A stretch of DNA of 64,000 bases from Paenibacillus validus NBRC 15382 (GCF_004000985.1 NZ_BIMH01000001.1:186001-250000); one strand, 5' to 3'; positions 1 to 8,007 are shown, counted from the stretch's first letter. The notes: generated by a model not told the origin, from the letters alone. Numbers and translations are program-made.

Positions 1-458
1 CGGACGAACGTAATGTAATCCGTATTGGCCGGCTCGAAGCCTTCGGCGCGCAGCAGCGCGTTCACTTGACCGCGATGATAGCTGCCGTGCATGGACACAT
101 GCGTTAAAATATCGGCCAGCACCGTCTGAAAAACGTCGCCTTTCGTGTTCCGGTACGTCGTCGCTTCGGACAAGTCGCTCTCGTTCAAGCGTTCGAACAA
201 TCGCGCATACCCGGCCCGATTCGCTTCCGCCATACGCCCGCACTCCGCCAAATCGGCCTCCGGCCAGATCGGAAACGATCCGCCGTCTTCCCCGTTCATC
301 CGGGTCAACCATACGTTCTCGGCGCCCAAAATATGGGCGAACAGCCTGACGGCTTTATCCGGTTTGCCATCGGAGGCCTGCAGCGCTGCGAGGATGCGCA
401 GGTTGGCCCAATGCACATGATCAAACATACGTTCCAGATGTGTTTTGATCGTTATCAT
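1..458 (-). CDS. DinB family protein (C-terminus cut by window edge)
   Basis: The reading frame opens at ATG 456-458 behind AAAGGAACTACC and stays open to the left edge, giving 152 residues. It begins MITIKTHLERMFDHVHWANLRILAAL and has HILGAENVWLTRM and THVSMHGSYHRGQV, the histidine pattern of the DinB/YfiT four-helix bundle, whose metal site uses three His. Members of this family are often thiol-dependent or damage-induced hydrolases or transferases, but most have no assigned substrate, so only the fold is called. The C-terminus lies outside the window. Confidence 0.85.
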   Translation of the reverse strand, partial: MITIKTHLERMFDHVHWANLRILAALQASDGKPDKAVRLFAHILGAENVWLTRMNGEDGGSFPIWPEADLAECGRMAEANRAGYARLFERLNESDLSEATTYRNTKGDVFQTVLADILTHVSMHGSYHRGQVNALLRAEGFEPANTDYITFV

Positions 459-493
459 ACGGTAGTTCCTTTCGTCCAGGAGTGATCGGTCAA

Positions 494-1210
494 TTAACTA
501 AAGAGGTCCATCAGGACAATCATGGCGAGCAGCCCGAAGATGAAAGAAAACGTGGAAATCCGCTCGTTCCCGTCGCCATGGCTTTCCGGAATCAGCTCTT
601 TGTATACGATAAACATCATGGCACCCGCGGCAAACGACAGACCGTAAGGGACCAGCCCTTGCACGTAATGGGTCATTCCGTAACCGAGCAGCGCGGCAAA
701 AATCTCGACAACGCCGGTCAGCGTCGCCACCAGAAACGCCTTCCAACGGCTAATCTCCTGATAGCTCAAAAACAAGGCGACGAGCAGCCCCTCCGGCATG
801 TTTTGCAGCCCGATTCCGATCGCCACGATAGCGCCGAGCTCGGGGTTCACGTGCGCATAGCTGACCCCCACCGAAAGACCCTCGGGTATATTGTGCAGGA
901 ATAATGCCGCCACCACCAAGAACGCTTTATCCGAAATGACCTTCTGCGGACGCTCCACATCGATGTGAGGAATGAACTTCTCCATTAAGCTTAAGATCGT
1001 TACCCCCATCATGACGCCGACGGAAACGACGAACGTGTTGGAAACGTCAAGCGCCTGAGGGATTAAACCGAACATCGAAGCGGACACCATCACGCCCGCC
1101 GTAAAGGCGAGAAGCAAATCCCGCCAACGGTGGGTCAGCTTTTTGAAAAATAAGATCGGTAACGCGCCTAATCCGGTCGACAGCGCCGAACAAATGCTCC
1201 CGATCAGCAA
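494..1210 (-). CDS. ZIP family metal transporter (ZupT-like)
   Basis: About 238 residues with eight hydrophobic segments. The two ZIP signature helices are visible: HNIPEG in TM4 and QNMPEG in TM5, which carry the divalent-metal site. The family moves Zn2+, Mn2+ or Fe2+ into the cytoplasm across the plasma membrane; the substrate cannot be read from sequence. The start is uncertain. TTG at 1210 gives a typical N-terminus, but the only strong ribosome site (AAGGAGG) is 17 bases upstream of it, better spaced for an in-frame ATC nine bases earlier. No metal-regulator box was recognised upstream. Confidence 0.92.
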   Translation of the reverse strand: MLIGSICSALSTGLGALPILFFKKLTHRWRDLLLAFTAGVMVSASMFGLIPQALDVSNTFVVSVGVMMGVTILSLMEKFIPHIDVERPQKVISDKAFLVVAALFLHNIPEGLSVGVSYAHVNPELGAIVAIGIGLQNMPEGLLVALFLSYQEISRWKAFLVATLTGVVEIFAALLGYGMTHYVQGLVPYGLSFAAGAMMFIVYKELIPESHGDGNERISTFSFIFGLLAMIVLMDLFS

Positions 1211-1288
1211 CGTCTCGATAGATTTCGCCTCCTTGTACGACTAGACTATGATGTAAGTATTTCCATTATATCGAAAGCTGCCCGAAAA

Positions 1289-1510
1289 TCAGTCCTGCAC
1301 GTTTCGTTCAGCGCTCTCGCCGGCGTTCACGCATGGCCTGCAAACGCACGCCTTCCCCTTTCGCTCGTCCGGGATCCGTTCCAGCAGCGTCTTGGGGACC
1401 AGCTCCTTCCAGCACCAGCACGCTTCGATCGGCTTCCCCTGCACGTAACTGCACCCGTTATCCGCTCCGCAAAGCGGACATTGCCCGGCACAGGCCGTTC
1501 CATTATTCAC
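1289..1510 (-). CDS. cysteine-rich CWC family protein
   Basis: A 73-residue protein with nine cysteines in the order CAGQCPLCGADNGC, CWCW and CVCRPC. This matches the cysteine-rich CWC family, a small presumed zinc-binding protein found in many bacteria with no known function. It begins with GTG at 1510 behind a weak AAAGGCGGTG site. There is no signal peptide, so it should be cytoplasmic. It stands alone between the ZIP transporter and TraX; no operon partner is evident. Confidence 0.8.
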   Translation of the reverse strand: MNNGTACAGQCPLCGADNGCSYVQGKPIEACWCWKELVPKTLLERIPDERKGKACVCRPCVNAGESAERNVQD

Positions 1511-1641
1511 GCGCTCACCGCCTTTCCCGCTTCCGGCCCCGTCTTTATGTGCTCTATCATATCATGGACTTGTCAAAAAAGGACACTCCCGTCCCATGGA
1601 TGCCTCTTCTATCTATTTAATTCGATTAATAATTTATGCCG

Positions 1642-2253
1642 CTAATTGATCTGAAGCGTGAACCAAATGAACAGTATCCCTAAATGCAAGGGATAAAAAC
1701 TGCGCCACAGCCAAGCCGGCACCTGACGGCTTATCGGCAATGCCCCGGCATATAAAAGCAGCGTCGCCAATACGCTGAACATTTGGATAGGAACGCCCGC
1801 ATACAGGATTAGCGTCAAGACGGCATGTGCGGCAACGGCCCAATACGTGCGGACATACCGGTACACGAGCACGAGGATAAGCCCGTACACCCCATAATCG
1901 AACGGAATCCACAGGAGCAGACCCGCGGCAGCCGCGATTACGGCCGTCTTCAACCCCCATGAAAGCTTGTCGATCGCCCAGAGAACCGTCAAGCTAATCA
2001 ACAGCGTGCCGACGACATTCATCTCCAGCGTCTTTAACAAAGCCATATAAGGAATTTGCGCGACGGCGAAAATAAACAACAGACGCAGCAAATAGCGCCA
2101 GACGCTGCGCGTATGCAGGTAGCCTTGAACGAGCAAATACGCATAAACGGGAAAAGCCATCCTTCCGACAACCCGCCATAACGGGTCATCCGGATAAAAA
2201 ACGTAACCGATATGATCCGCGGTCATGCTGATCATGGCGACCCATTGCCACAT
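1642..2253 (-). CDS. TraX family membrane protein
   Basis: About 203 residues with six or more hydrophobic helices. The N-terminus (ISMTADHIGYVF, then GRMAFPVYAYLL) is the TraX family signature. F-plasmid TraX N-acetylates pilin, but chromosomal copies in Firmicutes have no plasmid context and probably acylate something else. ATG at 2253 is preferred because GGGGGAG lies eight bases upstream; the GTG three codons earlier overlaps that site. No conjugation genes are nearby. Confidence 0.88.
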   Translation of the reverse strand: MWQWVAMISMTADHIGYVFYPDDPLWRVVGRMAFPVYAYLLVQGYLHTRSVWRYLLRLLFIFAVAQIPYMALLKTLEMNVVGTLLISLTVLWAIDKLSWGLKTAVIAAAAGLLLWIPFDYGVYGLILVLVYRYVRTYWAVAAHAVLTLILYAGVPIQMFSVLATLLLYAGALPISRQVPAWLWRSFYPLHLGILFIWFTLQIN

Positions 2254-2278
2254 GACAACCACTCCCCCTTACGCGTGA

Positions 2279-2719
2279 TTAGGACCGGTTATCGTCGATT
2301 TCGGCCTCGTATTCACAGCGGTACCGTTCGATCCCAGGATATTTTTCCCCCAATCCGATCACGGTGAACCCGATATTCCGATAAAAATTTACCGCTTCCT
2401 CATCGGTCTCCGTTACGATACGGGCCGGTTTTTTGAGCGCGAGCAGCTCTAGTATTTGTCCCCTGCCGTAACCGCGCCCGCGCGCGTCGGGGTGAACGGC
2501 TAGATGTTTAATTTCCATCTCGTTCCGATCCGACACCGTAAAACCGACAATGCCGACCAGTTCCCCCTGTTCTTCATAGCCATACAGCTCGAGTTCCTCA
2601 CTTCGCTCGTACTCGCCGACGACTTGCTCCAGCAGGTCGGGATCGGGAAATATCGAATACTCCAGGAGCTCCCGGACGGCAGGCTCCTGCAATTGGGTTT
2701 TGAGGTTGGTTAACATCAT
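2279..2719 (-). CDS. GNAT family N-acetyltransferase
   Basis: A 146-residue single-domain GNAT. The acetyl-CoA pyrophosphate loop appears as HPDARGRGYGRGQI (Q/RxxGxG/A type) after beta-strand 4 (MEIKHLAVHP), and the C-terminal NFYRNIGFTVIGLG is the usual motif B. Substrate unknown. It ends 25 bases upstream of traX, so the two may be co-transcribed. Confidence 0.9.
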   Translation of the reverse strand: MMLTNLKTQLQEPAVRELLEYSIFPDPDLLEQVVGEYERSEELELYGYEEQGELVGIVGFTVSDRNEMEIKHLAVHPDARGRGYGRGQILELLALKKPARIVTETDEEAVNFYRNIGFTVIGLGEKYPGIERYRCEYEAEIDDNRS

Positions 2720-2870
2720 GTCTCACTCCGTCTCTTGTTTATACAGGAAATTGCTTCGCATTTGCTTTCGACACCAGACGGCCCGACTCCTGCAAGCCTG
2801 CGAAGGAATAGCTTGCTTCCCTTGCCCGGGTGGTTCGGGCTTACGAACAGCAGCCCCCATCACCGTCGCG

Positions 2871-2987
2871 TCATCCGCAACCGGCTTTGGAGGCTTTGCC
2901 TATGAGCGGCCTGACTTTAGCCGCCTCTGCAGGAGCGCACGTTAGCGGCAGCAGCAGCGAAGCGGCAAGCAGCAGCGCTTTTTCCAC
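2871..2987 (-). CDS. small secreted peptide ORF behind an ECF-type promoter
   Basis: A 38-codon frame starting at GTG 2987, 12 bases after AGGAGG. It encodes a short positive start, a run of Leu/Ala, then LTCAPAEA-AK, a plausible signal-peptidase I site, leaving a mature tail of only about 16 residues ending in Cys-Gly. The overlapping ATG two bases upstream gives a 15-codon Cys/Arg frame that does not look like protein. A +1 shift at the stop would leave about 55 more open codons, so this may be the 5' end of a broken gene. The ECF-type promoter just upstream argues that the region is transcribed. No family recognised. Confidence 0.4.
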   Translation of the reverse strand: MEKALLLAASLLLPLTCAPAEAAKVRPLIGKASKAGCG

Positions 2988-3024
2988 ATGAGCTTGTTTC
3001 CTCCTATCGGTACGTTCACCTAAC

Positions 3025-3052
3025 TAACGCAAGCCGCCAGGAAAAAGTTACA
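3025..3052 (-). promoter_or_regulatory. predicted ECF sigma-factor promoter
   Basis: Reading the minus strand, TGTAAC (3047-3052) is followed after 17 bases by CGTTA (3025-3029). The AAC core at -35 and CGT core at -10 with a 16-17 base spacer are typical of ECF sigma promoters. The small signal-peptide ORF begins about 38 bases downstream. No ECF sigma gene is in the window. Confidence 0.5.
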
Positions 3053-3063
3053 AAATCAGCCTG

Positions 3064-3639
3064 TCAACCGATCCCCAGCACATCCGCCAGCAGCGACAAA
3101 ACGAGCAGCCCCCCCATCGTTCCAATCGCGGCAAACCTTATTCCGCGGTTCGACTTCACTCCCTTCGCGCCTACTATAGAGCGCGTGTATAAGAAGAAGC
3201 CGACGGCAAGCAGGATCGCCTCAACGGCGATACTGGCCGATGCCGAGGTCCACAAGCCGAATCCGAGCAGCGGCAAATCTCCGGTATTGCCAGGCAATAT
3301 CGGCATATCCGTCCGGTGCACCGCCAGGTCGAGCAGCCAGTGACTGAATGCTAGGGCGGCAATAACGAGACCTCCGCGCCGCCCCCATAAGCGGCCGCCG
3401 ATCCAGCCGGCCAGCAGGCTGATGAGCAGCGCTCCCAGCAAGGAGTGCGAATAATCGGCATGAATAATGCTTTCTCCGTAGCCTCCCGCCCCGACCGGCT
3501 CCATCGTTTCCACCCCCGCCAGAAACAAAGGGACGAAGACGACGTCCAGCAGCTGCGTGCTTATGACTAATGCCCACAACGGTACTTCAGGCGTCTTCGC
3601 CTTCACCGCGGCAGCCAATCCAAAATGTCCGGCAAACAT
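3064..3639 (-). CDS. DUF457/YdjM-like membrane protein
   Basis: About 191 residues with at least five transmembrane segments. HADYSHSLLGAL and FSHWLLDLAVHRTD resemble the metal-ligand pattern of membrane proteins annotated as metal-dependent hydrolases of the YdjM/DUF457 type. ATG at 3639 (MFAGHFGLAAAVKAK) is chosen because it has GGGGGGTGG immediately upstream and removes ten poorly hydrophobic residues. Enzymatic activity has not been shown for most relatives, so function is open. Confidence 0.75.
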   Translation of the reverse strand: MFAGHFGLAAAVKAKTPEVPLWALVISTQLLDVVFVPLFLAGVETMEPVGAGGYGESIIHADYSHSLLGALLISLLAGWIGGRLWGRRGGLVIAALAFSHWLLDLAVHRTDMPILPGNTGDLPLLGFGLWTSASASIAVEAILLAVGFFLYTRSIVGAKGVKSNRGIRFAAIGTMGGLLVLSLLADVLGIG

Positions 3640-3717
3640 CTTACCACCCCCCCTTGCGTGCTTTCGCATCTAAAATTCCGCAGACCACACTGAACAATAA
3701 CAGGAATCCGATAAAAG

Positions 3718-4347
3718 TCATCGCGAATCCCCCGCTCTCTCGCTCCATGCATCGGGTTTCGTCAGACCGCTAACCCGCTGCTGCTTCAACACCCGCATGC
3801 CGGCCAGAAACGCATCGATCAGCAGCTCGAGCGTATCGTCCAGGCCAAGCGGCATCCCGAAGCCGCCCTGCTGCTCCAGGGAGGCAAAGCCGTGCAGCAT
3901 GCTGCGAAAGCAGCGGACGACGTAATAAACGTCCTCCCCCTGATATTCGTACACGTCAAGCACACGGACGACCAGGGCGACAAGCGCCTCCGATTCGCGG
4001 CGGTGGTCCTCATCGTCAGCCTCCGGCGCCCGCAGCGTCGCCTCATACAAGCCCGGATGCTTCCTCACGAAGCTCACGTAGGCGCGGGCAATGGCGCGCA
4101 GCGCCTCGTCGCCGGACCGGCCGACGGCAGCGTGCCTCATGTCGGCCGTGAGCAGCCCGATGCCGTACACGGCCATCTTCTTGCGCAAACCGGGAAGTCC
4201 GTTCACATGGTTGTAAAGCGATGGAGAACGAACGTCCAGCTTGTTCGCAAGCCCGGCCAAACTGACGTTCTCCAGGCCCTGCTGATCGGCGATTTCGGTG
4301 GCTGCCTGTAAAATAGCCGGTAAATCCAATCCCATTCTCGGTGACAT
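3718..4347 (-). CDS. TetR/AcrR family regulator
   Basis: About 209 residues. The N-terminal helix-turn-helix runs from roughly residue 10 to 55 (ILQAATEIADQQGLENVSLAGLANKLDVRSPSLYNHV), the standard TetR recognition-helix ending. The remainder is the ligand-binding and dimer domain of the WHG-containing group. It follows the MBL hydrolase with one base between the genes, and two palindromes sit at that operon's promoter, so it most likely represses its own operon. The inducing ligand is unknown. Confidence 0.92.
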   Translation of the reverse strand: MSPRMGLDLPAILQAATEIADQQGLENVSLAGLANKLDVRSPSLYNHVNGLPGLRKKMAVYGIGLLTADMRHAAVGRSGDEALRAIARAYVSFVRKHPGLYEATLRAPEADDEDHRRESEALVALVVRVLDVYEYQGEDVYYVVRCFRSMLHGFASLEQQGGFGMPLGLDDTLELLIDAFLAGMRVLKQQRVSGLTKPDAWSERAGDSR

Positions 4348-4348
4348 G

Positions 4349-5083
4349 CTAAACGCTCCTTTGCGCGGGTTTTCCGTTTAAACTAAGTTCGGCTTGGGCA
4401 ATCGCGCGGTCTATCGCCTGAAGCGGGTTCGGCAGCAGATCGCCGTGACCGACCGCCAGCATCGAGGGCTGCAGCTCGCGCAGCTTCCGGGCGCTGTCCA
4501 GCGCCGTTTGTTTATCCCACGTAGCCATCGCCGGAAAAGGAAACCAAGGCACCATCTGGCCCGATACCGCAATTCCGCCTCTTGTTTGCATCGCGTCCCC
4601 GGCGATCAGAAAGCCGGTGCGTTCGTCGTAGAAGGCCATCGAGCCAGGCGTATGCCCCGGTACGGAGACGGCCGTCAGCGAACCGATCCGGTCGCCATCC
4701 TTCAGCAGAACATCGGGACGGGTTTGCAGCTTCTTCGGCAGGCCGCCGCGGATCGGCCGTTGAGGCTCGCCCGGATCCAAGGAAGAATCCGCGCGCATTA
4801 ACCGTGCGTCGCGGACCGAGATCAGAACCGGCGCGTCCGGCAGCTGGCGCTTCAGTCCGTCAAGCGCCCCTACGTGATCCCCGTGAGCATGCGTCAGCGC
4901 GATGCGCACGATCGGCTTCCCGATGAGCCGAGCCGCTTGCAGAATCCCCTTCAAACTTACCGAAAGCGCGGCATCGATAAGCGTTAAACCGTCTTCTTCC
5001 TCAATCAAATAACAATTTACCGGAAATAACCTAGGAAAAAATGTAAGTTGCGCCAAAGTCAATTCTCTTTTCATACGCATCAT
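4349..5083 (-). CDS. MBL-fold metallo-hydrolase
   Basis: About 244 residues. THAHGDHVG (around residues 64-72) is the metallo-beta-lactamase HxHxDH metal motif, followed by a conserved His in PGHTPGS, an Asp in IAGDAMQT and a final His in VGHGD, so the binuclear site looks intact. Relatives are hydrolases of thioesters, lactones or sulfur compounds; no substrate can be named. ATG 5083 is preferred over the in-frame ATG 5101, which lies only three bases from the downstream operator. It forms an operon with the following TetR gene. Confidence 0.88.
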   Translation of the reverse strand: MMRMKRELTLAQLTFFPRLFPVNCYLIEEEDGLTLIDAALSVSLKGILQAARLIGKPIVRIALTHAHGDHVGALDGLKRQLPDAPVLISVRDARLMRADSSLDPGEPQRPIRGGLPKKLQTRPDVLLKDGDRIGSLTAVSVPGHTPGSMAFYDERTGFLIAGDAMQTRGGIAVSGQMVPWFPFPAMATWDKQTALDSARKLRELQPSMLAVGHGDLLPNPLQAIDRAIAQAELSLNGKPAQRSV

Positions 5084-5103
5084 AAGATTCACCGCCCCCA
5101 TAC

Positions 5104-5150
5104 ACTAATGTTGTTAGTTTTATAATAACTAATGTTATTAGTTTTGGCAA
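5104..5150 (-). promoter_or_regulatory. promoter with two TetR-type operators
   Basis: On the minus strand TTGCCA (5145-5150), a 17-base spacer and TATTAT (5122-5127) form a sigma-A promoter. The spacer contains a perfect dyad, AACTAAT-N3-ATTAGTT (5127-5143). A second dyad, ACTAA-N5-TTAGT (5104-5118), lies at the expected transcript start. Centres are 24 bases apart. This placement would let the downstream-encoded TetR protein block RNA polymerase. Confidence 0.72.
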
Positions 5151-5189
5151 GTAAAAAATGGCAGCTTGCTTCATTTTATGTTCAATAAC

Positions 5190-5238
5190 AAAAAGAACCG
5201 CCTCCCCGCCGTCAGCTCTATGCGGGAAATCGGTTCTT
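5190..5238 (-). terminator. intrinsic terminator after the HEAT/TPR-like gene
   Basis: AAGAACCG (5193-5200) pairs with CGGTTCTT (5231-5238), with further inner pairs CCCGC/GCGGG. On the minus strand the stem is followed by TTTTTG. It lies just past the stop of the gene ending at 5262 and insulates it from the MBL promoter. Confidence 0.75.
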
Positions 5239-5261
5239 CTCTTCATAACGGGGTCGGCGCG

Positions 5262-6425
5262 TTAAGCATGGACGGACTGCAGCGTTTCATAGAAGTCCGG
5301 CGAACCGCTCAGCAGCCAATTGCGGTGAAGCACAGCTTGCTCGATCTGCTCCGGTTCGCCGAGCGGCCAACCCATCCCGACGCCGACGGCGTAATCCTTC
5401 ATCAGCATCAGGAATGCGGCTGCCCAGTCCCGAGTCCCGCGAATCGTGGGGACGAGCGGATAATATTTGTCATAGGCGGCACGAATCAGCGTATGCACGA
5501 CTTCCTGCAGCAGCGAAGGAAGCTCGGCATTCTTCACCTTCTCGGCCAGTTCGTCCGAAAATTCCGGTTCGTCGGTGGACGCGGCCGCTTCGTATTCGTC
5601 CGCTGTAACATGACCTTGTTCTTTAGCAACCCACAGCATCATCCGGTTCAAGGCCGGCTTGAAGACGGCGGGTACCGAGACCGTCAGCTCCGGCTGCGGA
5701 TTGTCCAGATTAACGACGAATGATTCGCCGAAGTTATGGAACTTCACGTTGCCGCGTATGCCCAGCCAGCGCAGCGCAAGCAGCGCATGGGTGCGCACCT
5801 TGCTATCCAGCTCTTCGTTGCGGCAAACGCGACGCAGCAGCTTCTCGCTGCGCGGGTCCGGCAGCATACAAAGCAAGCGAACGCACGAGAGCGCCTGCTC
5901 GGGATCTTCGATCCATTCTTTCGCGTTGTTATATATCGTATCGACGGATCCGCCTTCGTGAATCCAGTCAAGTTCAATCCGTCTGGCGGCATATTCCGCA
6001 AGCGGGATCATGCCTTTTTCCTGTAACGTCTCTTCGCCGTGCTGCTCCACAAGGTCGCCGTATGCTTTCTTCAGGTCGGCCTCCAGCCCGGTCAGCATCG
6101 CTTTATGCTCGCCGGTCCCCCGCATCCGGGACACCGCGGCCATCCATTCCCCAAGCGCACGCGGGTTGTTCTGCCACATCATCATCGCGAACGAAATCAT
6201 GTCCGGATCATAAGGGAGCTGCGGCTGCAGGGCAAATCTCGCAAGCACCGTCTGGACATCGTACTCCTTACGCATGAAAGTCAAGGCGAGGATCAAGCCG
6301 TTCCACGCACTGGCGTTTTCCTTATTTTCCAAAATCGCGCGATATAAACAAAAAGCCGCGACGCCATATGATTCCGCTTGTAAATATTGGCGCCCCATCG
6401 CGCCGTAATCGCCATTCTGGCTCAT
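5262..6425 (-). CDS. HEAT/TPR-like repeat protein, function unknown
   Basis: About 387 residues, cytoplasmic, no signal peptide. The first 70 residues (LQAESYGVAAFCLYRAILENKENASAWNGLILAL and following) look like a TPR pair. The middle (DPRSEKLLRRVCRNEELDSKVRTHALLALRWLG) looks like HEAT repeats. The C-terminal third is acidic and helical. Such scaffolds bind other proteins; no partner is suggested by neighbours. ATG 6425 is preferred, with GGGGGTTG eight bases upstream; a TTG at 6443 is in frame but overlaps that site. It is flanked by terminators on both sides and so is monocistronic. Confidence 0.75.
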   Translation of the reverse strand: MSQNGDYGAMGRQYLQAESYGVAAFCLYRAILENKENASAWNGLILALTFMRKEYDVQTVLARFALQPQLPYDPDMISFAMMMWQNNPRALGEWMAAVSRMRGTGEHKAMLTGLEADLKKAYGDLVEQHGEETLQEKGMIPLAEYAARRIELDWIHEGGSVDTIYNNAKEWIEDPEQALSCVRLLCMLPDPRSEKLLRRVCRNEELDSKVRTHALLALRWLGIRGNVKFHNFGESFVVNLDNPQPELTVSVPAVFKPALNRMMLWVAKEQGHVTADEYEAAASTDEPEFSDELAEKVKNAELPSLLQEVVHTLIRAAYDKYYPLVPTIRGTRDWAAAFLMLMKDYAVGVGMGWPLGEPEQIEQAVLHRNWLLSGSPDFYETLQSVHA

Positions 6426-6505
6426 GTACGGTTCAACCCCCAAGATGGAAAAGATATAGCAACAGTATAACGTATTCGCTTGAACTTGAAAAATATAGAT
6501 TTTTC

Positions 6506-6553
6506 ACATAAAAATAAGTGCCGGTCCCCGCATTTGCAGCGAAGGACCGGCAC
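6506..6553 (-). terminator. intrinsic terminator after pirin gene
   Basis: GTGCCGGTCC (6518-6527) pairs perfectly with GGACCGGCAC (6544-6553). On the minus strand it is followed by TTATTTTTA. Confidence 0.82.
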
Positions 6554-6574
6554 CTCGTTTACGGAATCTTGATT

Positions 6575-7270
6575 TTAGGGAAGGTCAATCAGCATAAACA
6601 GCGTCTGACCTTCGGCTTGAAGGGACAGGTTGGTAACGTCCTCGATTCGCGCGGAATCCCGGCGATCGAGCTTGTTGTCACCGTTCAACGTCAGCGAGCC
6701 TTCAATGACGAACAGGAACGTACGCCGCCCTTCCTTCTGCTGAAAGTCGATCGTTTCGTTCTCCAGCTCGCTCAAATAGATCGTCATATCTTGATGGATG
6801 TGCGCGATATGGGGACCGGATGCGTTGGAAACGACCGGCAGCAATTGGTGGCGCAGCTTCGTCAAGTCGTAATCCGTCGTTTCGTATGACGGGGTTAATC
6901 CCCGTTCGGCCGGTATGAACCAAAGCTGCAGCAGCTGTACTTCTTCGCTGGACGGGTTGACCTCCGAATGAATGATGCCCGTGCCCGCCGACATTCGCTG
7001 CACTTGGCCGAACGTTGTGACGGCTTTGTGGCCGGTACTGTCTTCATGCTGCAGCTGACCCTTCAGGACAATCGTGACGATCTCCATCTCGCGATGCGGA
7101 TGAGCCCCGAAGCCGCGTTCGCCTGCAATCGTGTCGTCGTTCAACACCCGCAAGACGCCGAAGTTCATGTTCTCAGGATCGTAGTAGTCGCCGAAGGAGA
7201 AACTAAAATTGCTTTTCAACCAGCCGTGGTCAGCAGAGTAACGGGAAGCAGCGGGATAAATGCGTATCAT
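6575..7270 (-). CDS. pirin family protein
   Basis: About 231 residues, bicupin fold. The pirin metal ligands are present at near-canonical positions: H57 and H59 in GAHPHREME, H101 and E103 in GIIHSEVN. Bacterial YhaK/YhhW-type pirins bind Fe(II) and some have quercetinase activity or respond to redox stress; no specific role is visible here. ATG 7270 is chosen because GGAGG lies ten bases upstream, discarding 26 extra codons. It lies directly downstream of doxX, 75 bases apart, and could be read from the same regulated promoter. Confidence 0.92.
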   Translation of the reverse strand: MIRIYPAASRYSADHGWLKSNFSFSFGDYYDPENMNFGVLRVLNDDTIAGERGFGAHPHREMEIVTIVLKGQLQHEDSTGHKAVTTFGQVQRMSAGTGIIHSEVNPSSEEVQLLQLWFIPAERGLTPSYETTDYDLTKLRHQLLPVVSNASGPHIAHIHQDMTIYLSELENETIDFQQKEGRRTFLFVIEGSLTLNGDNKLDRRDSARIEDVTNLSLQAEGQTLFMLIDLP

Positions 7271-7344
7271 CGAATAAATCCTCCATTCTCTTGACAGTAT
7301 TAGGTGAGGAGGTACGCTCCCATCGGGCGCAGCGGGCCCAATGC

Positions 7345-7743
7345 TCACAGCAGCGCGTCAAGCGAATAAGCGCCGGCGCCGATGAATGCGATGCCGACCG
7401 AAACAGCAATCAGCACCAGGTTGTATTCGTATCCGTTCGACGAAACCCAGTAGCCGTTAGCAGCGTGCACTTTCACGATCGCAACAAGCATCGTGACCGC
7501 GATCAACGCGGCGGCAACCGGTGTGAACAGCCCCGCAGCGAACAATATGCCGCCTGCGAGCTCCATCAACCCGGCGAGCACCGCCATAAGTACGCCCGGC
7601 TTGATACCGATGGAGTCCATCCAGCCCCCCGTGCCTTTCGGACCGTAGCCTCCGAACCAGCCGAACAGCTTCTGAGCGCCATGCGCCGCTAACGTCAAGC
7701 CAACAACCAAACGAATGATCAACAATCCGGTGTCCATCATCAT
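7345..7743 (-). CDS. DoxX family membrane protein
   Basis: About 132 residues with four transmembrane helices; the first (LLIIRLVVGLTLAAHGAQKLFGWFGGYG) is the DoxX signature. Bacillus relatives such as MhqP and CatD belong to quinone, thiol and aldehyde stress regulons. ATG 7743 is chosen from three consecutive ATGs, with GGGAGG seven bases upstream. Three matching palindromes upstream point to repression by a MarR- or Rrf2-type sensor not encoded here. The pirin gene next door fits an oxidative or electrophile stress unit, which is inference. Confidence 0.9.
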   Translation of the reverse strand: MMMDTGLLIIRLVVGLTLAAHGAQKLFGWFGGYGPKGTGGWMDSIGIKPGVLMAVLAGLMELAGGILFAAGLFTPVAAALIAVTMLVAIVKVHAANGYWVSSNGYEYNLVLIAVSVGIAFIGAGAYSLDALL

Positions 7744-7770
7744 AAAAAAGCCTCCCAAAGTTTTATTTTA

Positions 7771-7880
7771 TCTTAAAGTTAAGACTTCACGCAATAAAAT
7801 CTTAATATTAAGATTTATACATAAAAATAATTCAACCTTTCGGCCGATCGTCCCCGTCGAATTATCTTTAATTTAAGATA
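7771..7880 (-). promoter_or_regulatory. three-copy operator upstream of doxX
   Basis: Three 14-base palindromes of consensus TCTTAAWWTTAAGA occur at 7771-7784, 7800-7813 (extending to a perfect 20-base dyad at 7797-7816) and 7865-7878 (one mismatch). Centres are 29 and 65 bases apart. A candidate -10 (TAATAT, minus strand) lies inside the middle copy. The layout resembles the ATCT...AGAT box of Bacillus MhqR. Confidence 0.65.
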
Positions 7881-8007
7881 AATATATCGGATCGTTTGAC
7901 CGCTGTCAACAGGTATCGAAATATTCCTTGATTGATGTCAAGCGCGCAGGCGAATTGGGGAATGCTATCAGAAAAATGGGTTCCCCGGCTAACGGAGGTC
8001 ATGTTGA

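Noticed and set aside
1642-2253. TraX as evidence of a conjugative element
   Set aside because: No other transfer, integrase or replication genes nearby; chromosomal TraX-family genes are common in Firmicutes.
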